Source: Limnomonas spitsbergensis (taxonomy: Eukaryota > Chlorophyta > Chlorophyceae > Chlamydomonadales). From it: a DNA stretch of 64,000 nt. Positions 15,001 through 29,078 of this stretch are shown one piece after another; positions within the stretch are counted from its first letter, which is position 1; each line of letters starts with the position of its first letter. Position numbers and translations under genes: made by a program. The DNA lies in NCBI GenBank assembly GCA_037349105.1, contig JAYJMM010000116.1, forward strand, positions 1 to 64,000, in the 5' to 3' direction. The notes beneath the pieces were generated by a model. The model was given only the letters and a program-made list of their open reading frames with translations. It was not told where the DNA came from and did no database searches.

Positions 15001-18000
15001 GCATCTGGGCATCTGGGCATCTGGGCATCTGGGCATCTGGGCATCTGGGCATCTGGGCATCGGCATCGGCATCGGCATTGGCATCGGCATCGGCACCGGC
15101 ATCGGCATCGGCATCGGCATCGGCATTGGCATCGGAATGGTAATCGGGGTCGGCATTGGCATCTGGGTCGGCATCTGCATCGGAGCATCGGAGCATCGGG
15201 GCATCGTGGCATCGGGGCATGGGGGCATCGGGGTATCTGGGCATCTGGGCATCTGGGCATCTGGGCATCTGGGCATCTGGGCATCGGCATCGGCATCGGC
15301 ATCGGCATCGGCATCGGCATCGGCATCGGCATCGGCATCGGCATCGGCATCGGCATCGGCATCGGCATCATTATCGGCATCGGCATCGGCATCGGCATGG
15401 CAATCGGGGTCGGAATCTGCATCGGAGCATCGGAGTATTGGGGCATCGGGGCATCGGGGAATGGGGGAATCGGGGCATCAAGGCATCGGGGCATTGGGGC
15501 ATCGGGGTATCAGGGCATCAGGGCATTGGGGCATCGGGGCATCGGGGCATTGGGGCATCTGGATATCAGGGCATCAGGGCATCGGGGCATCGGGGCATCG
15601 GGGCATCGGGGCATCGGGGCATCGGGGCATCGGGGCTTCGGGGCATCGGGGCATCGGGGCATCGGGGCATCGGGGCATCAGGGCATCGGGGCATCGGGGC
15701 ATCGGGGCATCGTGGCATTAGGGCATCGGGGGATCGGGGCATCGGGGCATCGGGGCATCGGGGCATCGGGGCATCGGGGCATCGGGGCATCGGGGCATCT
15801 GGGCATCTGGGCATCTGGGCATCTGGGCATCTGGGCATCTGGGCATCTGGGCATCGGGGCATCGGGGCATCTGGGCATCTGGTCATCTGGGCATCTGGGC
15901 ATCTGGTCATCTGGTCATCTGGTCATCTGGGCATCTGGGCATCTGGGCATCTGGGCATCTGGGCATCTGGGCATCTGGGCATCTGGGAATCTGGGCATCG
16001 GCATCGGCATCGGCATTGGCATCGGCATCAGCACCGGCATAGGCATCGGCATCGGCATCGGCATTGGCATCGGAATGGTAATCGGGGTCGGCATTGGCAT
16101 CTGGGTCGGCATCTGCATCGGAGCATCGGCGCATCGGGGCATCGTGGCATCGGGGCATGGGGGAATCGGGGTATCTGGGCATCTGGGCATCTGGGCATCT
16201 GGGCATCTGGGCATCGGCATCGGCATCGGCATCGGCATCGGCATCGGCATCGGCATCGGCATCGGCATCGGCATCGGCATCGGCATCGGCATCGGCATCG
16301 GCATCGGCATCGGCATCATTATCGGCATCGGCATCGGCATCGGCATGGCAATCGGGGTCGGAATCTGCATCGGAGCATCGGAGTATTGGGGCATCGGGGA
16401 ATCGGGGAATGGGGGAATCGGGGCATCAAGGCATCGGGGCATTGGGGCATCGGGGTATCAGGGCATCAGGGCATTGGGGCATCGGGGCATCGGGGCATTG
16501 GGGCATCGGGGCATGGGGGCATGGGGGCATCGGAGCTCGGGGCATCGGGGCATCGGGGCATCGGGGCATCAGGGCATCAGGGCATGGGGGCATGGGGGCA
16601 TGGGTTCATGAGGGCATCAAGGCATCGGGGTATCGGGGCATCGGGGCATCGGGGCATTGGGGCATCAGGACATCGAGGCATCGGCATCGGCATCGGCATC
16701 GACATCGGGGTCGGTATCGGTGCATCAGCATCTGCATAGTCATCGTCATCGTCATCAGCATGGGCATTGGGGTGGGCATCTGGGCATCTGGGCATGGGAG
16801 CATCTGGGCATCTTGGTATCTGGGCATATGGGCATCTGGGCATCGGGGCATCGGGGCATCGGGGCATCGGGGCATCTGGGCATCTGGGCATCTGGGCATC
16901 TGGGCATCTGGGCATCTGGGCATCTGGGCATCTGGGCATCTGGGCATCTGGGCATCTGGGCATCGGCATCGGCATCGGCATTGGCATCGGCATCGGCACC
17001 GGCATCGGCATCGGCATCGGCATCGGCATCGGCATTGGCATCGGAATGGTAATCGGGGTCGGCATTGGCATCTGGGTCGGCATCTGCATCGGAGCATCGG
17101 AGCATCGGGGCATCGTGGCATCGGGGCATGGGGGCATCGGGGTATCTGGGCATCTGGGCATCTGGGCATCTGGGCATCTGGGCATCTGGGCATCGGCATC
17201 GGCATCGGCATCGGCATCGGCATCGGCATCGGCATCGGCATCGGCATCGGCATCGGCATCGGCATCGGCATCGGCATCGGCATCGGCATCGGCATCGGCA
17301 TCGGCATCGGCATCGGCATCGGCATCATTATCGGCATCGGCATCGGCATCGGCATGGCAATCGGGGTCGGAATCTGCATCGGAGCATCGGAGTATTGGGG
17401 CATCGGGGCATCGGGGAATGGGGGAATCGGGGCATCAAGGCATCGGGGCATTGGGGCATCGGGGTATCAGGGCATCAGGGCATTGGGGCATCGGGGCATC
17501 GGGGCATTGGGGCATCTGGATATCAGGGCATCAGGGCATCGGGGCATCGGGGCATCGGGGCATCGGGGCATCGGGGCATCGGGGCATCGGGGCTTCGGGG
17601 CATCGGGGCATCGGGGCATCGGGGCATCGGGGCATCAGGGCATCGGGGCATCGGGGCATCGGGGCATCGTGGCATCAGGGCATCGGGGGATCGGGGCATC
17701 GGGGCATCGGGGCATCGGGGCATCGGGGCATCGGGGCATCGGGGCATCGGGGCATCGGGGCATCTGGGCATCTGGGCATCTGGGCATCTGGGCATCTGGG
17801 CATCTGGGCATCTGGGCATCTGGGCATCTGGGCATCTGGGCATCTGGGCATCTGGGCATCTGGTCATCTGGTCATCTGGTCATCTGGGCATCTGGGCATA
17901 TGGGCATCTGGGCATCTGGGCATCTGGGCATCTGGGAATCTGGGCATCGGCATCGGCATCGGCATTTGCATTGGCATCGGCACCGGCATCGGCATCGGCA

Positions 18001-21000
18001 TCGGCATCGGCATCGGCATTGGCATCGGAATGGTAATCGGGGTCGGCATTGGCATCTGGGTCGGCATCTGCATCGGAGCATCGGAGCATCGGGGCATCGT
18101 GGCATCGGGGCATGGGGGCATCGGGGTATCTGGGCATCTGGGCATCTGGGCATCTGGGCATCTGGGCATCTGGGCATCGGCATCGGCATCGGCATCGGCA
18201 TCGGCATCGGCATCGGCATCGGCATCGGCATCGGCATCGGCATCGGCATCGGCATCGGCATCGGCATCGGCATCGGCATCGGCATCGGCATCGGCATCGG
18301 CATCGGCATCGGCATCGGCATCGGCATCGGCATCATTATCGGCATCGGCATCGGCATCGGCATGGCAATCGGGGTCGGAATCTGCATCGGAGCATCGGAG
18401 TATTGGGGCATCGGGGCATCGGGGAATGGGGGAATCGGGGCATCAAGGCATCGGGGCATTGGGGCATCGGGGTATCAGGGCATCAGGGCATTGGGGCATC
18501 GGGGCATCGGGGCATCGGGGCATCTGGGCATCTGGGCATCAGGGCATCGGGGCATCGGGGCATCGGGGCATCGGGGCATCGGGGCATCGGGGCATCGGGA
18601 CTTCGGGGCATCGGGGCATCGGGACATCGGGGCATCGGGGCATCAGGGCATCGGGGCATCGGGGCATCGGGGCATCGTGGCATCAGGGCATCGAAGGATC
18701 GGGGCATCGGGGCATCGGGGCATCGGGGCATCGGGGCATCGGGGCATCGGGGCATCGGGGCATCGGGGCATCGGGGCATCTGGGCATCTGGGCATCTGGG
18801 CATCTGGGCATCTGGGCATCTGGGCATCTGGGCATCTGGGCATCTGGGCATCTGGGCATCTGGTCATCGGGTCATCTGGTCATCTGGTCATCTGGTCATC
18901 TGGGCATCTGGGCATCTGGGCATCTGGGCATCTGGGCATCTGGGCATCTGGGAATCTGGGCATCGGCATCGGCATCGGCATTGGCATCGGCATCGGCACC
19001 GGCATAGGCATCGGCATCGGCATCGGCATTGGCATCGGAATGGTAATCGGGGTCGGCATTGGCATCTGGGTCGGCATCTGCATCGGAGCATCGGAGCATC
19101 GGGACATCGTGGCATCGGGGCATGGGGGCATCGGGGTATCTGGGCATCTGGGCATCTGGGCATCTGGGCATCTGGGCATCGGCATCGGCATCGGCATCGG
19201 CATCGGCATCGGCATCGGCATCGGCATCGGCATCGGCATCGGCATCGGCATCGGCATCGGCATCGGCATCGGCATCGGCATCGGCATCGGCATCGGCATC
19301 GGCATCGGCATCGGCATCGGCATCGGCATCATTATCGGCATCGGCATCGGCATCGGCATGGCAATCGGGGTCGGCATCTGCATCGGAGCATCGGAGTATT
19401 GGGGCATCGGGGAATCGGGGAATGGGGGAATCGGGGCATCAAGGCATCGGGGCATTGGGGCATCGGGGTATCAGGGCATCAGGGCATTGGGGCATCGGGG
19501 CATCGGGGCATTGGGGCATCGGGGCATGGGGGCATGGGGGCATCGGAGCTCGGGGCATCGGGGCATCGGGGCATCGGGGCATCAGGGCATCAGGGCATGG
19601 GGGCATGGGGGCATGGGTTCATGAGGGCATCAAGGCATCGGGGTATCGGGGCATCGGGGCATCGGGGCATTGGGGCATCAGGACATCGAGGCATCGGCAT
19701 CGGCATCGGCATCGACATCGGGGTCGGTATCGGTGCATCAGCATCTGCATAGTCATCGTCATCGTCATCAGCATGGGCATTGGGGTGGGCATCTGGGCAT
19801 CTGGGCATGGGAGCATCTGGGCATCTTGGTATCTGGGCATATGGGCATCTGGGCATCGGGGCATCGGGGCATCGGGGCATCGGGGCATCTGGGCATCTGG
19901 GCATCTGGGCATCTGGGCATCTGGGCATCTGGGCATCTGGGCATCTGGGCATCTGGGCATCTGGGCATCTGGGCATCGGCATCGGCATCGGCATTGGCAT
20001 CGGCATCGGCACCGGCATCGGCATCGGCATCGGCATCGGCATCGGCATTGGCATCGGAATGGTAATCGGGGTCGGCATTGGCATCTGGGTCGGCATCTGC
20101 ATCGGAGCATCGGAGCATCGGGGCATCGTGGCATCGGGGCATGGGGGCATCGGGGTATCTGGGCATCTGGGCATCTGGGCATCTGGGCATCTGGGCATCT
20201 GGGCATCGGCATCGGCATCGGCATCGGCATCGGCATCGGCATCGGCATCGGCATCGGCATCGGCATCGGCATCGGCATCGGCATCGGCATCGGCATCGGC
20301 ATCGGCATCGGCATCGGCATCGGCATCGGCATCGGCATCGGCATCGGCATCATTATCGGCATCGGCATCGGCATCGGCATGGCAATCGGGGTCGGAATCT
20401 GCATCGGAGCATCGGAGTATTGGGGCATCGGGGCATCGGGGAATGGGGGAATCGGGGCATCAAGGCATCGGGGCATTGGGGCATCGGGGTATCAGGGCAT
20501 CAGGGCATTGGGGCATCGGGGCATCGGGGCATTGGGGCATCTGGGTATCAGGGCATCAGGGCATCGGGGCATCGGGGCATCGGGGCATCGGGGCATCGGG
20601 GCATCGGGGCATCGGGGCTTCGGGGCATCGGGGCATCGGGGCATCGGGGCATCGGGGCATCAGGGCATCGGGGCATCGGGGCATCGGGGCATCGGGGCAT
20701 CAGGGCATCGGGGGATCGGGGCATCGGGGCATCGGGGCATCGGGGCATCGGGGCATCGGGGCATCGGGGCATCGGGGCATCGGGGCATCTGGGCATCTGG
20801 GCATCTGGGCATCTGGGCATCTGGGCATCTGGGCATCTGGGCATCTGGGCATCTGGGCATCTGGGCATCTGGGCATCTGGGCATCTGGTCATCTGGTCAT
20901 CTGGTCATCTGGGCATCTGGGCATATGGGCATCTGGGCATCTGGGCATCTGGGCATCTGGGAATCTGGGCATCGGCATCGGCATCGGCATTTGCATTGGC

Positions 21001-23017
21001 ATCGGCACCGGCATCGGCATCGGCATCGGCATCGGCATCGGCATTGGCATCGGAATGGTAATCGGGGTCGGCATTGGCATCTGGGTCGGCATCTGCATCG
21101 GAGCATCGGAGCATCGGGGCATCGTGGCATCGGGGCATGGGGGCATCGGGGTATCTGGGCATCTGGGCATCTGGGCATCTGGGCATCTGGGCATCTGGGC
21201 ATCGGCATCGGCATCGGCATCGGCATCGGCATCGGCATCGGCATCGGCATCGGCATCGGCATCGGCATCGGCATCGGCATCGGCATCGGCATCGGCATCG
21301 GCATCGGCATCGGCATCGGCATCGGCATCGGCATCGGCATCGGCATCGGCATCGGCATCATTATCGGCATCGGCATCGGCATCGGCATGGCAATCGGGGT
21401 CGGAATCTGCATCGGAGCATCGGAGTATTGGGGCATCGGGGCATCGGGGAATGGGGGAATCGGGGCATCAAGGCATCGGGGCATTGGGGCATCGGGGTAT
21501 CAGGGCATCAGGGCATTGGGGCATCGGGGCATCGGGGCATTGGGGCATCTGGGTATCAGGGCATCAGGGCATCGGGGCATCGGGGCATCGGGGCATCGGG
21601 GCATCGGGGCATCGGGGCATCGGGACTTCGGGGCATCGGGGCATCGGGACATCGGGGCATCGGGGCATCAGGGCATCGGGGCATCGGGGCATCGGGGCAT
21701 CGTGGCATCAGGGCATCGAAGGATCGGGGCATCGGGGCATCGGGGCATCGGGCATCGGGGCATCGGGGCATCGGGGCATCGGGGCATCGGGGCATCGGGG
21801 CATCGGGGCATCTGGGCATCTGGGCATCTGGGCATCTGGGCATCTGGGCATCTGGGCATCTGGGCATCTGGGCATCTGGGCATCTGGGCATCTGGTCATC
21901 GGGTCATCTGGTCATCTGGTCATCTGGTCATCTGGGCATCTGGGCATCTGGGCATCTGGGCATCTGGGCATCTGGGCATCTGGGAATCTGGGCATCGGCA
22001 TCGGCATCGGCATTGGCATCGGCATCGGCACCGGCATAGGCATCGGCATCGGCATCGGCATTGGCATCGGAATGGTAATCGGGGTCGGCATTGGCATCTG
22101 GGTCGGCATCTGCATCGGAGCATCGGAGCATCGGGACATCGTGGCATCGGGGCATGGGGGCATCGGGGTATCTGGGCATCTGGGCATCTGGGCATCTGGG
22201 CATCTGGGCATCGGCATCGGCATCGGCATCGGCATCGGCATCGGCATCGGCATCGGCATCGGCATCGGCATCGGCATCGGCATCGGCATCGGCATCGGCA
22301 TCGGCATCGGCATCGGCATCGGCATCGGCATCGGCATCGGCATCGGCATCGGCATCGGCATCGGCATCGGCATCGGCATCGGCATCGGCATCATTATCGG
22401 CATCGGCATCGGCATCGGCATGGCAATCGGGGTCGGAATCTGCATCGGAGCATCGGAGTATTGGGGCATCGGGGAATCGGGGAATGGGGGAATCGGGGCA
22501 TCAAGGCATCGGGGCATTGGGGCATCGGGGTATCAGGGCATCAGGGCATTGGGGCATCGGGGCATCGGGGCATTGGGGCATCGGGGCATGGGGGCATGGG
22601 GGCATCGGAGCTCGGGGCATCGGGGCATCGGGGCATCGGGGCATCAGGGCATCAGGGCATGGGGGCATGGGGGCATGGGTTCATGAGGGCATCAAGGCAT
22701 CGGGGTATCGGGGCATCGGGGCATCGGGGCATTGGGGCATCAGGACATCGAGGCATCGGCATCGGCATCGGCATCGACATCGGGGTCGGTATCGGTGCAT
22801 CAGCATCTGCATAGTCATCGTCATCGTCATCAGCATGGGCATTGGGGTGGGCATCTGGGCATCTGGGCATGGGAGCATCTGGGCATCTTGGTATCTGGGC
22901 ATATGGGCATCTGGGCATCGGGGCATCTGGGCATCTGGGCATCTGGGCATCGGGGCATCGGGGCATCTGGGCATCTGGGCATCTGGGCATCTGGGCATCT
23001 GGGCATCTGGGCATCTG

Positions 23018-26000
23018 GGCATCGGCATCGGCATCGGCATCGGCATCGGCATCGGCATCGGCATCGGCATCGGCATCGGCATCGGCATCGGCATCGGCAT
23101 CGGCATCGGCATCGGCATCGGCATCGGCATCGGCATCGGCATCGGCATCGGCATCGGCATCGGCATCGGCATCGGCATCGGCATCGGCATCGGCATCGGC
23201 ATCGGCATCGGCATCGGCATCGGCATCGGCATCGGCATCGGCATCGGCATCGGCATCGGCATCGGCATCGGCATCGGCATCGGCATCGGCATCGGCATCG
23301 GCATCGGCATCGGCATCGGCATCGGCATCGGCATCGGCATCGGCATCGGCATCGGCATCGGCATCGGCATCGGCATCGGCATCGGCATCGGCATCGGCAT
23401 CGGCATCGGCATCGGCATCGGCATCGGCATCGGCATCGGCATCGGCATCGGCATCGGCATCGGCATCGGCATCGGCATCGGCATCGGCATCGGCATCGGC
23501 ATCGGCATCGGCATCGGCATCGGCATCGGCATCGGCATCGGCATCGGCATCGGCATCGGCATCGGCATCGGCATCGGCATCGGCATCGGCATCGGCATCG
23601 GCATCGGCATCGGCATCGGCATCGGCATCGGCATCGGCATCGGCATCGGCATCGGCATCGGCATCGGCATCGGCATCGGCATCGGCATCGGCATCGGCAT
23701 CGGCATCGGCATCGGCATCGGCATCGGCATCGGCATCGGCATCGGCATCGGCATCGGCATCGGCATCGGCATCGGCATCGGCATCGGCATCGGCATCGGC
23801 ATCGGCATCGGCATCGGCATCGGCATCGGCATCGGCATCGGCATCGGCATCGGCATCGGCATCGGCATCGGCATCGGCATCGGCATCGGCATCGGCATCG
23901 GCATCGGCATCGGCATCGGCATCGGCATCGGCATCGGCATCGGCATCGGCATCGGCATCGGCATCGGCATCGGCATCGGCATCGGCATCGGCATCGGCAT
24001 CGGCATCGGCATCGGCATCGGCATCGGCATCGGCATCGGCATCGGCATCGGCATCGGCATCGGCATCGGCATCGGCATCGGCATCGGCATCGGCATCGGC
24101 ATCGGCATCGGCATCGGCATCGGCATCGGCATCGGCATCGGCATCGGCATCGGCATCGGCATCGGCATCGGCATCGGCATCGGCATCGGCATCGGCATCG
24201 GCATCGGCATCGGCATCGGCATCGGCATCGGCATCGGCATCGGCATCGGCATCGGCATCGGCATCGGCATCGGCATCGGCATCGGCATCGGCATCGGCAT
24301 CGGCATCGGCATCGGCATCGGCATCGGCATCGGCATCGGCATCGGCATCGGCATCGGCATCGGCATCGGCATCGGCATCGGCATCGGCATCGGCATCGGC
24401 ATCGGCATCGGCATCGGCATCGGCATCGGCATCGGCATCGGCATCGGCATCGGCATCGGCATCGGCATCGGCATCGGCATCGGCATCGGCATCGGCATCG
24501 GCATCGGCATCGGCATCGGCATCGGCATCGGCATCGGCATCGGCATCGGCATCGGCATCGGCATCGGCATCGGCATCGGCATCGGCATCGGCATCGGCAT
24601 CGGCATCGGCATCGGCATCGGCATCGGCATCGGCATCGGCATCGGCATCGGCATCGGCATCGGCATCGGCATCGGCATCGGCATCGGCATCGGCATCGGC
24701 ATCGGCATCGGCATCGGCATCGGCATCGGCATCGGCATCGGCATCGGCATCGGCATCGGCATCGGCATCGGCATCGGCATCGGCATCGGCATCGGCATCG
24801 GCATCGGCATCGGCATCGGCATCGGCATCGGCATCGGCATCGGCATCGGCATCGGCATCGGCATCGGCATCGGCATCGGCATCGGCATCGGCATCGGCAT
24901 CGGCATCGGCATCGGCATCGGCATCGGCATCGGCATCGGCATCGGCATCGGCATCGGCATCGGCATCGGCATCGGCATCGGCATCGGCATCGGCATCGGC
25001 ATCGGCATCGGCATCGGCATCGGCATCGGCATCGGCATCGGCATCGGCATCGGCATCGGCATCGGCATCGGCATCGGCATCGGCATCGGCATCGGCATCG
25101 GCATCGGCATCGGCATCGGCATCGGCATCGGCATCGGCATCGGCATCGGCATCGGCATCGGCATCGGCATCGGCATCGGCATCGGCATCGGCATCGGCAT
25201 CGGCATCGGCATCGGCATCGGCATCGGCATCGGCATCGGCATCGGCATCGGCATCGGCATCGGCATCGGCATCGGCATCGGCATCGGCATCGGCATCGGC
25301 ATCGGCATCGGCATCGGCATCGGCATCGGCATCGGCATCGGCATCGGCATCGGCATCGGCATCGGCATCGGCATCGGCATCGGCATCGGCATCGGCATCG
25401 GCATCGGCATCGGCATCGGCATCGGCATCGGCATCGGCATCGGCATCGGCATCGGCATCGGCATCGGCATCGGCATCGGCATCGGCATCGGCATCGGCAT
25501 CGGCATCGGCATCGGCATCGGCATCGGCATCGGCATCGGCATCGGCATCGGCATCGGCATCGGCATCGGCATCGGCATCGGCATCGGCATCGGCATCGGC
25601 ATCGGCATCGGCATCGGCATCGGCATCGGCATCGGCATCGGCATCGGCATCGGCATCGGCATCGGCATCGGCATCGGCATCGGCATCGGCATCGGCATCG
25701 GCATCGGCATCGGCATCGGCATCGGCATCGGCATCGGCATCGGCATCGGCATCGGCATCGGCATCGGCATCGGCATCGGCATCGGCATCGGCATCGGCAT
25801 CGGCATCGGCATCGGCATCGGCATCGGCATCGGCATCGGCATCGGCATCGGCATCGGCATCGGCATCGGCATCGGCATCGGCATCGGCATCGGCATCGGC
25901 ATCGGCATCGGCATCGGCATCGGCATCGGCATCGGCATCGGCATCGGCATCGGCATCGGCATCGGCATCGGCATCGGCATCGGCATCGGCATCGGCATCG

Positions 26001-27517
26001 GCATCGGCATCGGCATCGGCATCGGCATCGGCATCGGCATCGGCATCGGCATCGGCATCGGCATCGGCATCGGCATCGGCATCGGCATCGGCATCGGCAT
26101 CGGCATCGGCATCGGCATCGGCATCGGCATCGGCATCGGCATCGGCATCGGCATCGGCATCGGCATCGGCATCGGCATCGGCATCGGCATCGGCATCGGC
26201 ATCGGCATCGGCATCGGCATCGGCATCGGCATCGGCATCGGCATCGGCATCGGCATCGGCATCGGCATCGGCATCGGCATCGGCATCGGCATCGGCATCG
26301 GCATCGGCATCGGCATCGGCATCGGCATCGGCATCGGCATCGGCATCGGCATCGGCATCGGCATCGGCATCGGCATCGGCATCGGCATCGGCATCGGCAT
26401 CGGCATCGGCATCGGCATCGGCATCGGCATCGGCATCGGCATCGGCATCGGCATCGGCATCGGCATCGGCATCGGCATCGGCATCGGCATCGGCATCGGC
26501 ATCGGCATCGGCATCGGCATCGGCATCGGCATCGGCATCGGCATCGGCATCGGCATCGGCATCGGCATCGGCATCGGCATCGGCATCGGCATCGGCATCG
26601 GCATCGGCATCGGCATCGGCATCGGCATCGGCATCGGCATCGGCATCGGCATCGGCATCGGCATCGGCATCGGCATCGGCATCGGCATCGGCATCGGCAT
26701 CGGCATCGGCATCGGCATCGGCATCGGCATCGGCATCGGCATCGGCATCGGCATCGGCATCGGCATCGGCATCGGCATCGGCATCGGCATCGGCATCGGC
26801 ATCGGCATCGGCATCGGCATCGGCATCGGCATCGGCATCGGCATCGGCATCGGCATCGGCATCGGCATCGGCATCGGCATCGGCATCGGCATCGGCATCG
26901 GCATCGGCATCGGCATCGGCATCGGCATCGGCATCGGCATCGGCATCGGCATCGGCATCGGCATCGGCATCGGCATCGGCATCGGCATCGGCATCGGCAT
27001 CGGCATCGGCATCGGCATCGGCATCGGCATCGGCATCGGCATCGGCATCGGCATCGGCATCGGCATCGGCATCGGCATCGGCATCGGCATCGGCATCGGC
27101 ATCGGCATCGGCATCGGCATCGGCATCGGCATCGGCATCGGCATCGGCATCGGCATCGGCATCGGCATCGGCATCGGCATCGGCATCGGCATCGGCATCG
27201 GCATCGGCATCGGCATCGGCATCGGCATCGGCATCGGCATCGGCATCGGCATCGGCATCGGCATCGGCATCGGCATCGGCATCGGCATCGGCATCGGCAT
27301 CGGCATCGGCATCGGCATCGGCATCGGCATCGGCATCGGCATCGGCATCGGCATCGGCATCGGCATCGGCATCGGCATCGGCATCGGCATCGGCATCGGC
27401 ATCGGCATCGGCATCGGCATCGGCATCGGCATCGGCATCGGCATCGGCATCGGCATCGGCATCGGCATCGGCATCGGCATCGGCATCGGCATCGGCATCG
27501 GCATCGGCATCGGCATC
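23018..27517. repeat. Perfect (GGCATC)750 tract
   Basis: An uninterrupted run of the hexamer GGCATC for 4,500 bp, 750 copies, with no substitution seen. On the left it follows a TGGGCATC block; on the right it passes directly into GGCAATCGGGGTCGG. In neighbouring units these two points are separated by the GGAATGG anchor, a TGGGCATC block and the CATTATC anchor, all missing here. The pure tract has therefore replaced part of a normal unit. It reads Gly-Ile, Ala-Ser or His-Arg on the plus strand and Asp-Ala, Met-Pro or Cys-Arg on the minus strand. Confidence 0.97.
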
Positions 27518-28016
27518 GGCAATCGGGGTCGGAATCTGCATCGGAGCATCGGAGTATTGGGGCATCGGGGCATCGGGGAATGGGGGAATCGGGGCATCAA
27601 GGCATCGGGGCATTGGGGCATCGGGGTATCAGGGCATCAGGGCATTGGGGCATCGGGGCATCGGGGCATTGGGGCATCTGGATATCAGGGCATCAGGGCA
27701 TCGGGGCATCGGGGCATCGGGGCATCGGGGCATCGGGGCATCGGGGCATCGGGGCATCGGGGCATCGGGGCATCGGGGCATCGGGGCATCGGGGCTTCAG
27801 GGCATCGGGGCATCGGGGCATCGGGGCATCGTGGCATCAGGGCATCGGGGGATCGGGGCATCGGGGCATCGGGGCATCGGGGCATCGGGGCATCGGGGCA
27901 TCGGGGCATCGGGGCATCGGGGCATCTGGGCATCGGGGCATCTGGGCATCTGGGCATCTGGGCATCTGGGCATCTGGGCATCGGGGCATCTGGGCATCTG
28001 GGCATCTGGGCATCTG

Positions 28017-29078
28017 GGCATCGGCATCGGCATCGGCATCGGCATCGGCATCGGCATCGGCATCGGCATCGGCATCGGCATCGGCATCGGCATCGGCATC
28101 GGCATCGGCATCGGCATCGGCATCGGCATCGGCATCGGCATCGGCATCGGCATCGGCATCGGCATCGGCATCGGCATCGGCATCGGCATCGGCATCGGCA
28201 TCGGCATCGGCATCGGCATCGGCATCGGCATCGGCATCGGCATCGGCATCGGCATCGGCATCGGCATCGGCATCGGCATCGGCATCGGCATCGGCATCGG
28301 CATCGGCATCGGCATCGGCATCGGCATCGGCATCGGCATCGGCATCGGCATCGGCATCGGCATCGGCATCGGCATCGGCATCGGCATCGGCATCGGCATC
28401 GGCATCGGCATCGGCATCGGCATCGGCATCGGCATCGGCATCGGCATCGGCATCGGCATCGGCATCGGCATCGGCATCGGCATCGGCATCGGCATCGGCA
28501 TCGGCATCGGCATCGGCATCGGCATCGGCATCGGCATCGGCATCGGCATCGGCATCGGCATCGGCATCGGCATCGGCATCGGCATCGGCATCGGCATCGG
28601 CATCGGCATCGGCATCGGCATCGGCATCGGCATCGGCATCGGCATCGGCATCGGCATCGGCATCGGCATCGGCATCGGCATCGGCATCGGCATCGGCATC
28701 GGCATCGGCATCGGCATCGGCATCGGCATCGGCATCGGCATCGGCATCGGCATCGGCATCGGCATCGGCATCGGCATCGGCATCGGCATCGGCATCGGCA
28801 TCGGCATCGGCATCGGCATCGGCATCGGCATCGGCATCGGCATCGGCATCGGCATCGGCATCGGCATCGGCATCGGCATCGGCATCGGCATCGGCATCGG
28901 CATCGGCATCGGCATCGGCATCGGCATCGGCATCGGCATCGGCATCGGCATCGGCATCGGCATCGGCATCGGCATCGGCATCGGCATCGGCATCGGCATC
29001 GGCATCGGCATCGGCATCGGCATCGGCATCGGCATCGGCATCGGCATCGGCATCGGCATCGGCATCGGCATCGGCATC
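28017..29078. repeat. Perfect (GGCATC)177 tract
   Basis: A second uninterrupted hexamer run of 1,062 bp (177 copies), 0.5 kb to the right of the 4.5-kb tract. It occupies the position of the short hexamer block that normally carries one GGCACC and one GGCATT variant, and still ends in GGCATTGGCATCGGAATGG as in other units. The expansion therefore lies inside that block and has removed its internal variants. Confidence 0.96.

Noticed and set aside
22652..27613. 1,653-aa minus-strand frame of Asp-Ala repeats
   Set aside because: Same cause; it overlaps equally long frames of Met-Pro, Ala-Ser and His-Arg.
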